Below, piece after piece: positions 21,184 to 31,290 of a DNA stretch of 64,000 nt (positions within the stretch are counted from its first letter, which is position 1; the number at the start of each line of letters is the position of its first letter). The notes under the pieces were generated by a model that worked only from the letters and a program-made list of their open reading frames with translations, ran no database searches and had not been told where the DNA came from. The DNA comes from an uncultured Rhizobium sp. (GTDB lineage Bacteria; Pseudomonadota; Alphaproteobacteria; Rhizobiales; Rhizobiaceae). The stretch covers positions 124,001 through 188,000 of the forward strand of contig CAMFHE010000004.1 in assembly GCA_945952045.1 (NCBI GenBank), given 5' to 3'. The position numbers and the translations under genes are program-made.

Positions 21184-23283
21184 TCAGGCGGCGTAAGCCA
21201 TGGTGCGGTTCTGCCGGGGCGACGCGGGCGCGCCGTCGAGGCGGAACTGGGCAAGCAGGGCGGCAAGCTCGGCGGCCTCGCTCGCCAGGCCATGGCTGGC
21301 GGCCGTCTGTTCCTCGACCATGGCGGCGTTCTGCTGCGTGCCCTGGTCCATGGTGTTGACGGCGGTGTTGATCTCCTGCAGCCCGGTCGCCTGTTCGCGC
21401 GTCGCGGTGACGATGGCGTGAACATGGGCGTTGATTTCCTGCACCTCGCGCACGATGACTTCCAGCGCCTTGCCGGTCTGGTTGACCAGATCGACGCCGG
21501 CGCGCACCTGATCGCCGGAGGTGGTGATCAGCGCCTTGATCTCCTTGGCGGCCTTGGCGGAGCGCTGGGCAAGCTCGCGCACCTCCTGGGCGACGACGGC
21601 GAAACCCTTGCCCGCCTCGCCGGCGCGGGCGGCTTCGACGCCGGCATTCAACGCCAGAAGGTTGGTCTGGAAGGCGATGTCGTCGATGACCCCGATGATG
21701 CTGGAGATCTCGTCGGACGACTTTTCGATGCCCTGCATGGCGCCGACGGCGCGCTGCACGATCTCGCCGGACTGCTCGGCGCCGGCCCGGGTGCGGGTGA
21801 CGAGCTGGCCGGCATCTTCGGCGCGGCGCGCGCTGTCGCGCACCGTCGTGGTGATTTCCTCAAGGGCTGCCGCCGTCTCCTCGACGGAGGCCGCCTGCTG
21901 CTCAGTGCGATGCGCCAGCTGGTCGGCGGAGGAGCGGATCTCATTTGCCCCGCCATCGATCGCCATCGCCTTCTGGCCGACGGTGTTGAGCGCCTTGTGC
22001 AGCTTGGAGACCGAGCCGTTGTAATCGACGCGCAACCGGTCGAGATCGCCCGCAAACGGCGTTTCGATGCGGTAGACGAGGTCGCCATCGGCCAGCCGTC
22101 CGAGCGCGTCGGCGAGCGTGTGCGTGGCGAAGGTGACGGTTTCGGTCTCGCGCGCCTTCAGCGCCTCGCGCTCGCGCCGCTCGGCCTCGGTCAGCGCCTG
22201 GTTTTCCTCGGCCTGACGGGTGAGACGGCCGCGCTCGACGATATTGTCGCGGAAGACGGCGACGGCGGCCGCCATCTGGCCGATCTCGTCGGTGCGGTGC
22301 GCCTCGGGAATGGCTTCCGAGACGTCGCCGCGCGCCAGCTTGCTCATCATGCCGGTCATGCGCACGACCGGGCGCACCACCATGCGCGACAGGAGAACCG
22401 CGAGCACGCCGACCATGGCGATGACGCCGATGATGGTGGCGATGGTGGCGGCGATGCGGAATTCGCCGATGGCGGCATAGGCCATGTCGCGATCGACGAT
22501 GACGCAGAGATACCAGCCCTGAACCGGCAGGTTGGGCAGCGGCACGAAGGAGACCAGCACCGGCTTGTCGGCCAGCTGGGTCTGGGCGATGCCGGAGCCG
22601 ATGGCCGGCGTCGCGGTCGGGAAGATATCGGTCAGCGACTTGGCGAGCAGGGCGTTATCGGGGTGGATGAGCACCGTTCCGGCCTTGTTGACCAGGAAGG
22701 CCGAGCCCATGCCGCCCATGTCGATGGCGCGGATCATGCCGAGCAGGCTGGTCAGCGAGAAATCCGTGCCGGCGACGCCGGCCAGCTGCCCGTCACGCTC
22801 GACCGGCGTTGCGACGGAAAGCACCAGCTCGCCCGAGGCCGCATCGGTATAGGGATCGGTGAGGATCGGGCCCTTGGCGGAGACCGCATCCTTGTACCAC
22901 GGGCGCACGCGCGGATCGTAGCCCTTCGGCATTTCCGAGGCCGGCAGGCGCGTGAAGGAACCGTCCTGCTGCGAGCCGAAATAGACCATGGCGAATTCAT
23001 GCGCCATCAGCGGATTGTCGAAGCCCTTGAGCATCGCTTCGTTCGAGGCCGCCTTGCCGGCGATATCGCCGGCGAACTGGGTCAGCATTACGCGCGCGTT
23101 CAGCCAGTTGGAAATGCCGGTCGCCGCAAGCTCGCCCGAGGAGCGGATATTGCCCTCGATGCTTTCGCGCGTGCTCTCGCGCTGCAGGCTGTCGATATAG
23201 ACCGAAAAGCCGGTGAGCGAGGCGATGACCACCAGCGACGCCACCAGCAATATCTTGGTCATGAGGTTGAAACGTGTGCCCAA
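21184..23283 (-). CDS. Methyl-accepting chemotaxis protein (dCache sensor)
   Basis: A 699-residue chemoreceptor. It has a transmembrane segment at about residues 9-30, a periplasmic double-Cache sensor to about 275 (including RPWYKDAVSAKGPILTDPY, the typical ligand-pocket signature of amine/amino-acid Cache domains), a second membrane segment at about 280-302, HAMP regions, and a cytoplasmic signalling hairpin whose tip is [19 protein letters not shown]. It should link small-molecule binding outside the cell to CheA/CheW. It starts with TTG at 23283 (weak GGGGGG site); an ATG at 23262 is an alternative. No che genes are in the window. A terminator follows it. Confidence 0.92.
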   Translation of the reverse strand: MGTRFNLMTKILLVASLVVIASLTGFSVYIDSLQRESTRESIEGNIRSSGELAATGISNWLNARVMLTQFAGDIAGKAASNEAMLKGFDNPLMAHEFAMVYFGSQQDGSFTRLPASEMPKGYDPRVRPWYKDAVSAKGPILTDPYTDAASGELVLSVATPVERDGQLAGVAGTDFSLTSLLGMIRAIDMGGMGSAFLVNKAGTVLIHPDNALLAKSLTDIFPTATPAIGSGIAQTQLADKPVLVSFVPLPNLPVQGWYLCVIVDRDMAYAAIGEFRIAATIATIIGVIAMVGVLAVLLSRMVVRPVVRMTGMMSKLARGDVSEAIPEAHRTDEIGQMAAAVAVFRDNIVERGRLTRQAEENQALTEAERREREALKARETETVTFATHTLADALGRLADGDLVYRIETPFAGDLDRLRVDYNGSVSKLHKALNTVGQKAMAIDGGANEIRSSADQLAHRTEQQAASVEETAAALEEITTTVRDSARRAEDAGQLVTRTRAGAEQSGEIVQRAVGAMQGIEKSSDEISSIIGVIDDIAFQTNLLALNAGVEAARAGEAGKGFAVVAQEVRELAQRSAKAAKEIKALITTSGDQVRAGVDLVNQTGKALEVIVREVQEINAHVHAIVTATREQATGLQEINTAVNTMDQGTQQNAAMVEEQTAASHGLASEAAELAALLAQFRLDGAPASPRQNRTMAYAA

Positions 23284-23659
23284 GAAAGAACCCCCCGTGG
23301 GTCTGGCCGGCCGCCGTTTTTCGACAGCATGCGGCCGGCTTCGTATTTTTGTGGAAGATGATCGCCATCATGGCGGGGGCTGCGGCGCTTGGCCGCTCCT
23401 GCCTGAAAACGCTAGGTCAAGATCGTTAAAAACGCCTGAATCCCTTGAGTTTCGGGGGGCTGCCACGGGTGGCGGGACAGGCGCGACGATGGCGCGCACA
23501 AAAATGGTCGCTTTGCGTTAACTGTCTGTTTTCCTTTGCACCGGGCAAACATGGATACGTTTCCACTCAGCGCGCATGGCCTGTCTCAGCCGTCTCCCCT
23601 GCCCGCATAAAAATTTGCGGATCGGCAATTTTTTTCGACAGGAAGCGTCGAAACGGCGC
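23284..23659. other. Intergenic region between LysR and chemoreceptor genes
   Basis: 376 bases holding the presumed chemoreceptor promoter on the minus strand and the LysR terminator at 23609-23635. No gene is supported. Confidence 0.55.
23609..23635 (-). terminator. Terminator-like hairpin after the LysR gene
   Basis: AAAAATTTGC pairs with GCAATTTTT around a short loop, with a T-run on both strands. It lies 25 bp beyond the LysR stop codon on the minus strand. Confidence 0.45.
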
Positions 23660-24538
23660 TCAGAAGCGCGCCGCCTCGCGCGCCACCGCATCGGAAATGA
23701 AGGTGGCGACCACATGGATGCGGCGCAGCGTGCGCACCGATTCATGATAGGACAGCCAGTAGGCGCGGCGGATGGTCTTTTCCGGCAGCACGGCCACGAG
23801 GTCGTCATGACCGCTGGCGATGAAGGCATGCAGGATGCCGATGCCCGCCCCCGCCCGCACCGCCTCCACCTGCCCCAGCGCGCTCGAGATCTCGAAGGCC
23901 GGCTTCCAGTCGCGGGTGATGTCGGGCGCATAGTTCAGCGAGGGATTAATGACGAGATCGTCGACGTAGCCGACGAGGCGATGACCGGAGAGATCCTCGA
24001 TATCGGCGGGCGGCGGATGGTCGGCGAGATAGGCGCGGCTGGCATAAAGTCCCAGCGAATAATCCACCAGCTTGCGCGCCACCGAGCGGCCCTGATCCGG
24101 CCGCTCGACGGTGATGGCGATATCGGCCTCGCGCCGCGACAGCGAGAAGGAGCGGGGCACCGGCACGAGCTGGATCTTCAGGTCCGGATAGCGCGCCGTC
24201 AACTCGCCGAGGCGCGGCGCGAGGAAGGCGACGCCAAATCCATCCGGCGCGCCGATGCGCACCGAGCCCGCCACCGCCACATCCTCATCCCCCAGCGACG
24301 AGCGCACCGACAGCATCTCCGCCTCCATGCGCTCGGCCGAGAGCAGGAAGGCCTCGCCCGCCGGCGTCAGGTCGCAGCCATTGGTGCGCCGGGTCAGGAG
24401 CCGCGTCTTCAGCGCCTCCTCCAGCGCGCTCACCCGCCGCGCCACCGTCGCATGGTTCAAACCCAGCCTGCGCCCCGCCGCCAGAATCTGCCCGGCCCGG
24501 GCGACCGCGAGAAAGATGCGCACGTCATCCCAGTTCAT
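23660..24538 (-). CDS. LysR-family regulator, divergent from mmsA
   Basis: A 292-residue LysR regulator. The helix-turn-helix lies at residues about 3-60 (LAVARAGQILAAGRRLGLNH) and the periplasmic-binding-protein-like effector domain at about 90-290. The ARAGQILAAGRRLGL form is typical of the branch whose members resemble LysR regulators of aldehyde and amino-acid catabolism. The start follows GGGGAT. It is divergent from mmsA across 259 bp, so it may control that gene. Confidence 0.87.
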   Translation of the reverse strand: MNWDDVRIFLAVARAGQILAAGRRLGLNHATVARRVSALEEALKTRLLTRRTNGCDLTPAGEAFLLSAERMEAEMLSVRSSLGDEDVAVAGSVRIGAPDGFGVAFLAPRLGELTARYPDLKIQLVPVPRSFSLSRREADIAITVERPDQGRSVARKLVDYSLGLYASRAYLADHPPPADIEDLSGHRLVGYVDDLVINPSLNYAPDITRDWKPAFEISSALGQVEAVRAGAGIGILHAFIASGHDDLVAVLPEKTIRRAYWLSYHESVRTLRRIHVVATFISDAVAREAARF

Positions 24539-24580
24539 GGTCGATCCCCTGCATATGGAGCGTAACCGCCACCCCGGAAC

Positions 24581-24605
24581 CCCTTATCCCCTCGGGGGAG
24601 AAGGG
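24581..24605. repeat. Dispersed CCCTCCCC-type palindrome, copy 2
   Basis: CCCTTATCCCC and GGGGGAGAAGGG form a near-perfect hairpin in the LysR-mmsA intergenic region. Confidence 0.5.
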
Positions 24606-24797
24606 AATTCCGGCGCCGTCGCACCTGACAAGCAACAGCCCCGCGGATGAAACATCGTCAGCCTTCATGCCATTTCACCCCTCCCGGCTACGATTTTCGC
24701 ACAACGGATGCGCCAAACCTCGTCTTGCAATGATTATTTTTTAAAGCCATGATCCGCCCATCACGTCAACTGAAACATGACAAGGGAGGCTAGACCC

Positions 24798-26294
<1,497 letters not shown>

Positions 26295-26320
26295 CCGGCA
26301 CGACAATCTGAACGATCCGG

Positions 26321-26350
26321 CCGCCGCCTTCGCAAGAGGGCGGCGGTTTT
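26321..26350 (+). terminator. Intrinsic terminator of mmsA
   Basis: CCGCCGCC (26321-26328) pairs with GGCGGCGG (26339-26346) and is followed by TTTTGTTTT. It starts 26 bp after the mmsA stop codon. Confidence 0.8.
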
Positions 26351-26480
26351 GTTTTGGGGATTGCGCAGCACTTGGCGCATCCGGTGTCTCCGCCGCCCCT
26401 CGCCCGCCTTCCGGGCAACTGCGCAGCCGAACGACCCCATCCACCTGTGCCTGTGGCCCCCTCATCCCGCCGCCGCTTGC

Positions 26481-26510
26481 CTATCTCCCCCGTGGGGAGA
26501 AGGGGTTTTG
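26481..26510. repeat. Dispersed CCCTCCCC-type palindrome, copy 3
   Basis: TCTCCCC and GGGGAGA form a perfect 7-bp stem around CGT, followed by AGGGGTTTTG. Confidence 0.5.
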
Positions 26511-26596
26511 CGGTCACCGTCTCTTTCAAGAAGCGCTAACGTTTCTGGAGGACACCAAATTGAGGTGAGAGAACCATTCGATGGGCATCCCCATCC

Positions 26597-26616
26597 ACCT
26601 TGTCAGCTGACAAGGT
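26597..26616. repeat. parS-like palindrome 1
   Basis: The perfect 20-bp palindrome ACCTTGTCAGCTGACAAGGT has a central GC step, the form expected of RepB (ParB) binding sites in repABC replicons. An 18-bp copy lies in the repB-repC gap at 34421. Confidence 0.75.
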
Positions 26617-26791
26617 TTTGTATCGGGAAGCGGCGGCTATCAGCATGACACAAGGCTGCCCGGCCATTCTCGGCCTTGTGCAGATGAACCAACCACATCT
26701 CATAAAGCCGATGGATTTGCAGATGCCCGGCACACGTCCCGAGCAGGGCGGAGGAGGCGTGGGGGGCAGCCCAGGCTCCTCACCCGCGAAA

Positions 26792-26813
26792 AACCTTGTC
26801 ACCTGACAAGGTT
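26792..26813. repeat. parS-like palindrome 2
   Basis: AACCTTGTCACCTGACAAGGTT, the same palindrome as at 26597 with one central base changed and with longer matching arms. It lies next to the stop codon of the MBL hydrolase gene. Confidence 0.7.
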
Positions 26814-26820
26814 CCTTACC

Positions 26821-27669
26821 TCACCCGAGCGTCACCACCGTCCCCGTCATCGCCCGGAACAATGCAAGATCGCGATGCTCCGCAATCACCGCGTCGATCC
26901 TTTCAGGGCTTTCCGTATTGAACGCAAACAGCCCATAATGATGAAAAACCGACGCCGCCGCGCCAATCGCCCGCGTCAACGCCATGGCCTCGTCGAGCGA
27001 AAAATTGCCGGCGATGCCGCGCGCCGAAAGCTCCGGGCGGCGACCGTTGACGGGCAGCAGGGCGATATCCGGCTTCAAGGCGGCGACATCCTCCACCAGT
27101 CCATCGAAGGGCACGCAATCGCCGGAATGCCAGAGGCGCAATCCATCCGCCTCGATCAGGTAGCCGAGAAACCGATGGTGCCCCTCGCCGTCCCGCTCCA
27201 GCGCCTCATGCGCGGCGCGGGTCGGCGTGACGGTCAGCGCGCCAAGGCTCAGGCGCTCGCCGGCATTCGTCAGCACCAACCGTTCGCCATCAAGACCGGA
27301 GCGTTCGATGGCCTCCGCCCGCGCCGCCTTCGGCGCCAGCAGCACGGCGGAGGGGTTCGCGGAGAGCAGGGCGGGCAGGGTGCCGGGATCCATATGGTCG
27401 GTATGGGCGTGGGTGACGAGAACCGCATCCACATGGGCGATGCCATCGGCGGCGACCGGGGCCGGCATCATGCGCGCATGCGGCGTCTCGCTGCCCCGGT
27501 ATTTTATCTCCAGCGTATCCGACAGATAGGGATCGATGACTACGCGCCTTCCTGCGACATCGATGACGAAACCGGCCTGACCGAGCCAATGGATGGCAAG
27601 CGCGGCAGCCGGCGGTTGGGCAAGCAGGGCGGGCAGGGGGTTGGTCGTGGCGCGGGCGATAAATGGCAT
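26821..27669 (-). CDS. MBL-fold metal-dependent hydrolase (UlaG-like)
   Basis: A 282-residue metallo-beta-lactamase-fold protein with the metal motif THAHTDHMD (residues about 85-93), a second ligand site in LWHSGDCVPF, and HHYGLFAFN near the C-terminus. The order and the WLGQAGFVIDVAGRRVVID opening fit the UlaG-like branch, which includes L-ascorbate-6-phosphate lactonase and many uncharacterised sugar-lactone hydrolases. It follows the sugar gene cluster on the same strand with a 146-bp gap, so a role in carbohydrate lactone opening is possible. The start follows GAGGGGA. Confidence 0.8.
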   Translation of the reverse strand: MPFIARATTNPLPALLAQPPAAALAIHWLGQAGFVIDVAGRRVVIDPYLSDTLEIKYRGSETPHARMMPAPVAADGIAHVDAVLVTHAHTDHMDPGTLPALLSANPSAVLLAPKAARAEAIERSGLDGERLVLTNAGERLSLGALTVTPTRAAHEALERDGEGHHRFLGYLIEADGLRLWHSGDCVPFDGLVEDVAALKPDIALLPVNGRRPELSARGIAGNFSLDEAMALTRAIGAAASVFHHYGLFAFNTESPERIDAVIAEHRDLALFRAMTGTVVTLG

Positions 27670-27815
27670 CGAAATTTCCCCTCTGTTGGCGGCTTCCCCT
27701 TATCCTGCCCCGATCCCCCTTAGATGGGGAGAGGGAACTTGCCACACGGGGCCACGTTGCATGAGGGGAGGGTGCGCCTATCATTTCCCCCAAAATCGGC
27801 TTTTAACGCAATGGC

Positions 27816-28769
27816 TTACCGGCCAGCCGCCTCTTTGGCGATATCCGAAATCCGCTCGAACACTGGACCGGAGGTCGGAATATCGATGTCGAAAACTTCC
27901 GCTATGACCTGCGTCCAGCCATGCAGAAAATAGGTCCAGCCGCCTTCGATGCGCAGATTACGCGCCTGTTGCTGGGCGCGGGCCTGATCGAGGAAGACGA
28001 GATCGCCGCGATAATTCAGGTCCCAGACGACCGCGCTTTCAGGGAAAACCGCAGCAGCTGACAAGGGCGAGCCCGGCGCATCCTTGCCAAGGCCGGTGGC
28101 ATTGACGATCAGCGAGCCCGGCTTGAGGCCCGACAACACCGCATCATTGTCCTCCAGCCGCTCGGACAGCACATACTCGACCGGAACGGCGCTATCGATT
28201 TCCGCATGGATGCGGCGGATGTCCTCCAGCCGGTGCGGATCACGATCGGCGACGACGATGCGGCCGGGGACATTGTCGCCGCGCGACCGGCGCATCAGGT
28301 GCCAGGTGAATGCAATGGTCGAGCCGCCGGCGCCCATGGAAAACAGGTCGGCGCCGGTGCGGGCGAAATAATCGGCGCCCAGGAAGCCGTCGATGGCAAG
28401 GCCGGAGGAAATCGGGTCCTTGGCATGGCAGATCAGGTGGCCCGCGCGCTTGGAAATGCAGCTCGTCTCGTCCATCAGCCGGCCATGCGGATCGATCTCC
28501 TCGAACATGTCCTTGCAGGCATTGAACAAATCGATCTTGTGGGTCGTCACCAGCGCGCCGAGCGACAGGGGATCGTGGCGAATGAAGTCGACGGCGGCGC
28601 GATAGGCGGCGGGATCGTCATGCAGCGCGAAATCGATGCCTTTTATCGCCGCATCCTTGAGGCCGAGATACTCGGCCCAGGCGGGAAAAACCGACATGAT
28701 CGAGCTTTTGGCGGTGGTGACGCCGATGAAATACAGCGTCGGGCGGGTGGCTGGCTGAAAAATCGTCAT
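27816..28769 (-). CDS. Shikimate dehydrogenase-family protein
   Basis: A 317-residue protein related to shikimate/quinate dehydrogenase. It has an N-terminal substrate domain (YFIGVTTAKSSIMSVFPAWA, THKIDLFNACKD) and a C-terminal Rossmann domain with SMGAGGSTIAF and NATGLGKD. It differs from AroE in several places: the usual PxS substrate signature is TAKSS, and the chain is about 40 residues longer. Such divergent copies are found in sugar-catabolic operons. It is 12 bp downstream of the phosphoglucose isomerase gene, so the two are co-translated. A sugar-acid or polyol substrate is inferred from context. Confidence 0.8.
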   Translation of the reverse strand: MTIFQPATRPTLYFIGVTTAKSSIMSVFPAWAEYLGLKDAAIKGIDFALHDDPAAYRAAVDFIRHDPLSLGALVTTHKIDLFNACKDMFEEIDPHGRLMDETSCISKRAGHLICHAKDPISSGLAIDGFLGADYFARTGADLFSMGAGGSTIAFTWHLMRRSRGDNVPGRIVVADRDPHRLEDIRRIHAEIDSAVPVEYVLSERLEDNDAVLSGLKPGSLIVNATGLGKDAPGSPLSAAAVFPESAVVWDLNYRGDLVFLDQARAQQQARNLRIEGGWTYFLHGWTQVIAEVFDIDIPTSGPVFERISDIAKEAAGR

Positions 28770-28781
28770 CCCCGGGGCTCC

Positions 28782-29405
28782 TCAGGCGTAGTCGCGCAGC
28801 AGGGCGGCGACGGTTTCGGCATCGCGCGGGCGATAGTCGGCATTGTCTGCCAGCTGCCAACCGCCCTTGCCGTCATCCATCACCCGGTGGCGCATGCCGT
28901 TGGCGCGTTCGATGATGCCGTAATCCTGGCCGCTATCGGAGGGGTAGGCGAAGACCATCACCAGATCGCCGTCGCCGACATTGATCGAGCGGTGAATCCA
29001 GAAGGGCGGCACATAGCAGATGGTCTGCGGACCGATTTCGATAATGCGGGTTTCGCCCTCGGGGGATTCAAGCTGCATCAGCCCCTTGCCCTGCTGGCCG
29101 TAATAGATTTCGGGGCGGTCGGCCTTGGCATGGATGTGGCCACGGGTGAGGAAATATTCGTTTCCGATCTTGCCGGGAACCATGCGGGTGACGCCATAGA
29201 TCAGGTCGCCAGTCTGCGCGCCCGGTCGAAAATCCTCCACCGCATAGACCAGCGGATCGCCAAGCGAGCGCGTCATGTCTTCGTGGGCCTGCGCGTCGAG
29301 ATAGAGGCCGGCAAGGTCGCTCAGCTTCTTTTCATAACGCCCGGTCTTGCCGCCCAGGCCGCCGCTGGCGACATCGACGACGCCGCCGAAAGGTTCGCGT
29401 ATCAT
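28782..29405 (-). CDS. Cupin-type glucose-6-phosphate isomerase
   Basis: A 207-residue cupin matching the archaeal/bacterial cupin phosphoglucose isomerase family. The metal ligands are in RGHIHAKADRPEIYYG (H, H, E) with a later histidine in WIHRSINVGDG, and the C-terminal part is the second beta-barrel strand set. It should interconvert glucose-6-phosphate and fructose-6-phosphate or a related ketose phosphate. The start follows GGAGATCGAGC. Together with the neighbouring shikimate dehydrogenase-like gene, an SDR and an RpiR regulator it suggests a peripheral sugar pathway. Confidence 0.85.
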   Translation of the reverse strand: MIREPFGGVVDVASGGLGGKTGRYEKKLSDLAGLYLDAQAHEDMTRSLGDPLVYAVEDFRPGAQTGDLIYGVTRMVPGKIGNEYFLTRGHIHAKADRPEIYYGQQGKGLMQLESPEGETRIIEIGPQTICYVPPFWIHRSINVGDGDLVMVFAYPSDSGQDYGIIERANGMRHRVMDDGKGGWQLADNADYRPRDAETVAALLRDYA

Positions 29406-29587
29406 GCTCGATCTCCATGCCCACTGTCACGGCGCTACGTATTTATGCGCCTTACAGCCGATGATTACCCGAAAACGGGCTTAGCCGGAAGCATTTTCAG
29501 GAATTTCACTACGGAAATAGACGCTGCGGCGCAGCATTTTCGCACCCGATCAAGCCGATCGTGTTGCGCTGCTACACATTCAGCGCC

Positions 29588-30340
29588 TTAGACACCCACA
29601 GCGCCGGCGATCCCCTTGCGGATGCAGGAAAGCGAGGGGAGGGTGGTGACGCCCCTGTTGTTGCGGCGCGGCGGCCGTCGGTCGGTCTCGCCGGCATGGG
29701 AACATTGGCGCAGATAGTCGAGCAGGACGAGGCTTGCCGCCGCATCCGGAAAGGTTTCGGCATTGAAAACGCCGCCGGTGGGCACGCCGAGCAGGTAATC
29801 GAAGCCGGCGACGAGGCAGCTGCGCAACGCGTCCCGTGACATCGCGCCGGCCTGCGGATCGATCAGCACGAAACCGCCCCATGCCCAGCCCTCGTTTTCG
29901 CCGAGAAAGGCGGAGCAGGGCGGGTGCGAGGCGGGGAGGGGGCTCAGCGTTTCGGCAAGATCGGCGGGAACGCCTTGATCCGTCAGCAAAGCCTTACGTT
30001 GCGCATCCGTCATTCCCAGAAAACCCGGCAGGACGAGCAGGGTCAGATCGGCGCGTTTGAACCGTGCCGGGCGATAGCGACCGGGGCGGAGGGATTGCAG
30101 GGTTTCCAGCGCCTCGCGGCCGGCCTCATCCAATACCACCGCCTGCACATCGGGCTGGTTGTTGGGAAACAGGAAGCTCGACGCATCGGTGGGCAGTCTG
30201 TCGAGATAGGCGAGCGCCGCCTGCAATGCGGCGCGCTCATGCTTTTCAGGCGCGGGCTGCAGGAAAGAGGTGAAGGCGAAAAAGCCGACGATGGGAATGA
30301 GGATCAGCGCCGGAAGACCGGCGCGTCCGGCCGCCGTCAC
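29588..30340 (-). CDS. Hypothetical exported protein downstream of the RpiR gene
   Basis: A protein of about 250 residues with a hydrophobic N-terminal segment (LPALILIPIVGFFAFTSFL) that may be a signal anchor, then a charged globular region (SSFLFPNNQPDVQAVVLDEA, CSAFLGENEGWAWGGFVLID) and two cysteines near SRDALRSCLVAGFDYLLGV. No family is certain; the FLGENEGWAWGG segment loosely resembles DUF2927-type proteins. The start is uncertain: GTG at 30340 lies just beyond the RpiR stop, and TTG at 30349 would overlap it (TTGA). Coupling with the regulator is therefore likely. Function unknown. Confidence 0.55.
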   Translation of the reverse strand: MTAAGRAGLPALILIPIVGFFAFTSFLQPAPEKHERAALQAALAYLDRLPTDASSFLFPNNQPDVQAVVLDEAGREALETLQSLRPGRYRPARFKRADLTLLVLPGFLGMTDAQRKALLTDQGVPADLAETLSPLPASHPPCSAFLGENEGWAWGGFVLIDPQAGAMSRDALRSCLVAGFDYLLGVPTGGVFNAETFPDAAASLVLLDYLRQCSHAGETDRRPPRRNNRGVTTLPSLSCIRKGIAGAVGV

Positions 30341-30345
30341 CCGGT

Positions 30346-31221
30346 TCAAACCGTGCCCCGCAATTCGGACAGCGCCTGTTTCATCTCCTGCACATCCTCC
30401 ATATGGGCAGCGCCGCGCCGCAGCGCCACCGAAGTCGAGAGGATATCGACAACCGTCAAGGCGGCGATGCGGGAGATGGTCGGCGTGTAGATATTGGTGT
30501 TCTCCAGCGTTTCGGCGAGCAGCACGATATCGCATTCCGCCGTCAACGGTCCCGTCATGCCGACAAGGCCGATGACGCGCGCGCCGCGCGCGCGGGCGCG
30601 TCTTGCGATATCGATCAAGGACAGCGTCGCCGCCGTGTTGGAAATCATCACCGCGACATCGCCGGGGCCCAGCATGGAGACGACCATCACCTGTTGATGG
30701 GAGTCGATTTCCGCGCCGCAGGGCACGCCGAACAGCGGAAATTTCTGCTGCGCATCGCGCGCCACGATGCCGGATGCCCCGAAACCGAAGAATTCGATGC
30801 GCTTTGCAGCCGTCAGACAGTCGACGGCGGCCGAAAGCGCTGCCTTGTCCAGATGATGGCGCGCCCAATCGAGACTGGTCATCATGTAATCGAAGATCTT
30901 GTCGGCGACATCGTCGGGCGTATCGGTATCGGCGATGACCGAATGGGTGGCAGGAAGGCCGAGCGCCAGGGCTTGGGCCAGCCGCAGCTTGAAATCCTGA
31001 AATCCCTCGCAGCCGATCGAGGTGCAGAAACGGATCACCGTCGGCTGGCTGACCTCGGCGAGATCGGCGGTCTCCGCAACGGTGGCGGTCAAGATGCGCT
31101 TGGGATCGGCCAGCACGACATCGCAGACCTTGCGATCGGACTTGCGCAGGCTTGTCCTCAAGGCGCGCGCGACCTCCAGCACATTGCCGCCCGTCGCCGG
31201 CGCTTCCCTTGGCGTTTTCAT
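30346..31221 (-). CDS. RpiR-family transcriptional regulator
   Basis: A 291-residue regulator with an N-terminal RpiR helix-turn-helix (VAETADLAEVSQPTVIRFC, residues about 45-68) and a C-terminal sugar-isomerase (SIS) domain (FFGFGASGIVARDAQQKF, ISNTAATLSLIDIARRA). SIS domains bind phosphosugars, so this is the likely sensor of the pathway encoded by the adjacent isomerase, dehydrogenase and SDR genes. It lies 69 bp downstream of the SDR gene on the same strand. Confidence 0.9.
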   Translation of the reverse strand: MKTPREAPATGGNVLEVARALRTSLRKSDRKVCDVVLADPKRILTATVAETADLAEVSQPTVIRFCTSIGCEGFQDFKLRLAQALALGLPATHSVIADTDTPDDVADKIFDYMMTSLDWARHHLDKAALSAAVDCLTAAKRIEFFGFGASGIVARDAQQKFPLFGVPCGAEIDSHQQVMVVSMLGPGDVAVMISNTAATLSLIDIARRARARGARVIGLVGMTGPLTAECDIVLLAETLENTNIYTPTISRIAALTVVDILSTSVALRRGAAHMEDVQEMKQALSELRGTV

Positions 31222-31246
31222 GGAATTGCTGCTTCCTTGCTTGGCT

Positions 31247-31280
31247 GCCCCTCCCCTATGGTTCGGGCAGGGGAGGGGGC
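31247..31280. repeat. Dispersed CCCTCCCC-type palindrome, copy 4
   Basis: GCCCCTCCCC and GGGGAGGGGGC form a 9-10-bp stem in the gap between the RpiR and SDR genes. Confidence 0.5.
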
Positions 31281-31290
31281 CTTTGCCCGA

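Larger units (their letters stand above)
26295..26820. other. Intergenic region carrying a terminator, a repeat and two parS-like sites
   Basis: 526 bases without a gene. Contents from left to right: the mmsA terminator, a CCCTCCCC-type repeat, and the parS-like palindromes at 26597 and 26792. The absence of genes together with two partition-type sites suggests a partition-related region. Confidence 0.7.

Noticed and set aside
26821..27669. MBL-fold gene considered as the missing phnP
   Set aside because: The sequence is of the UlaG-like type, lies 20 kb from the phn operon and is next to sugar genes; PhnP-specific features were not seen.
28055..28066. A half copy of the parS core (CAGCTGACAAGG) inside the shikimate-dehydrogenase-like gene
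   Set aside because: Only one arm is present and it lies in coding sequence; it lacks the palindrome needed for RepB binding.
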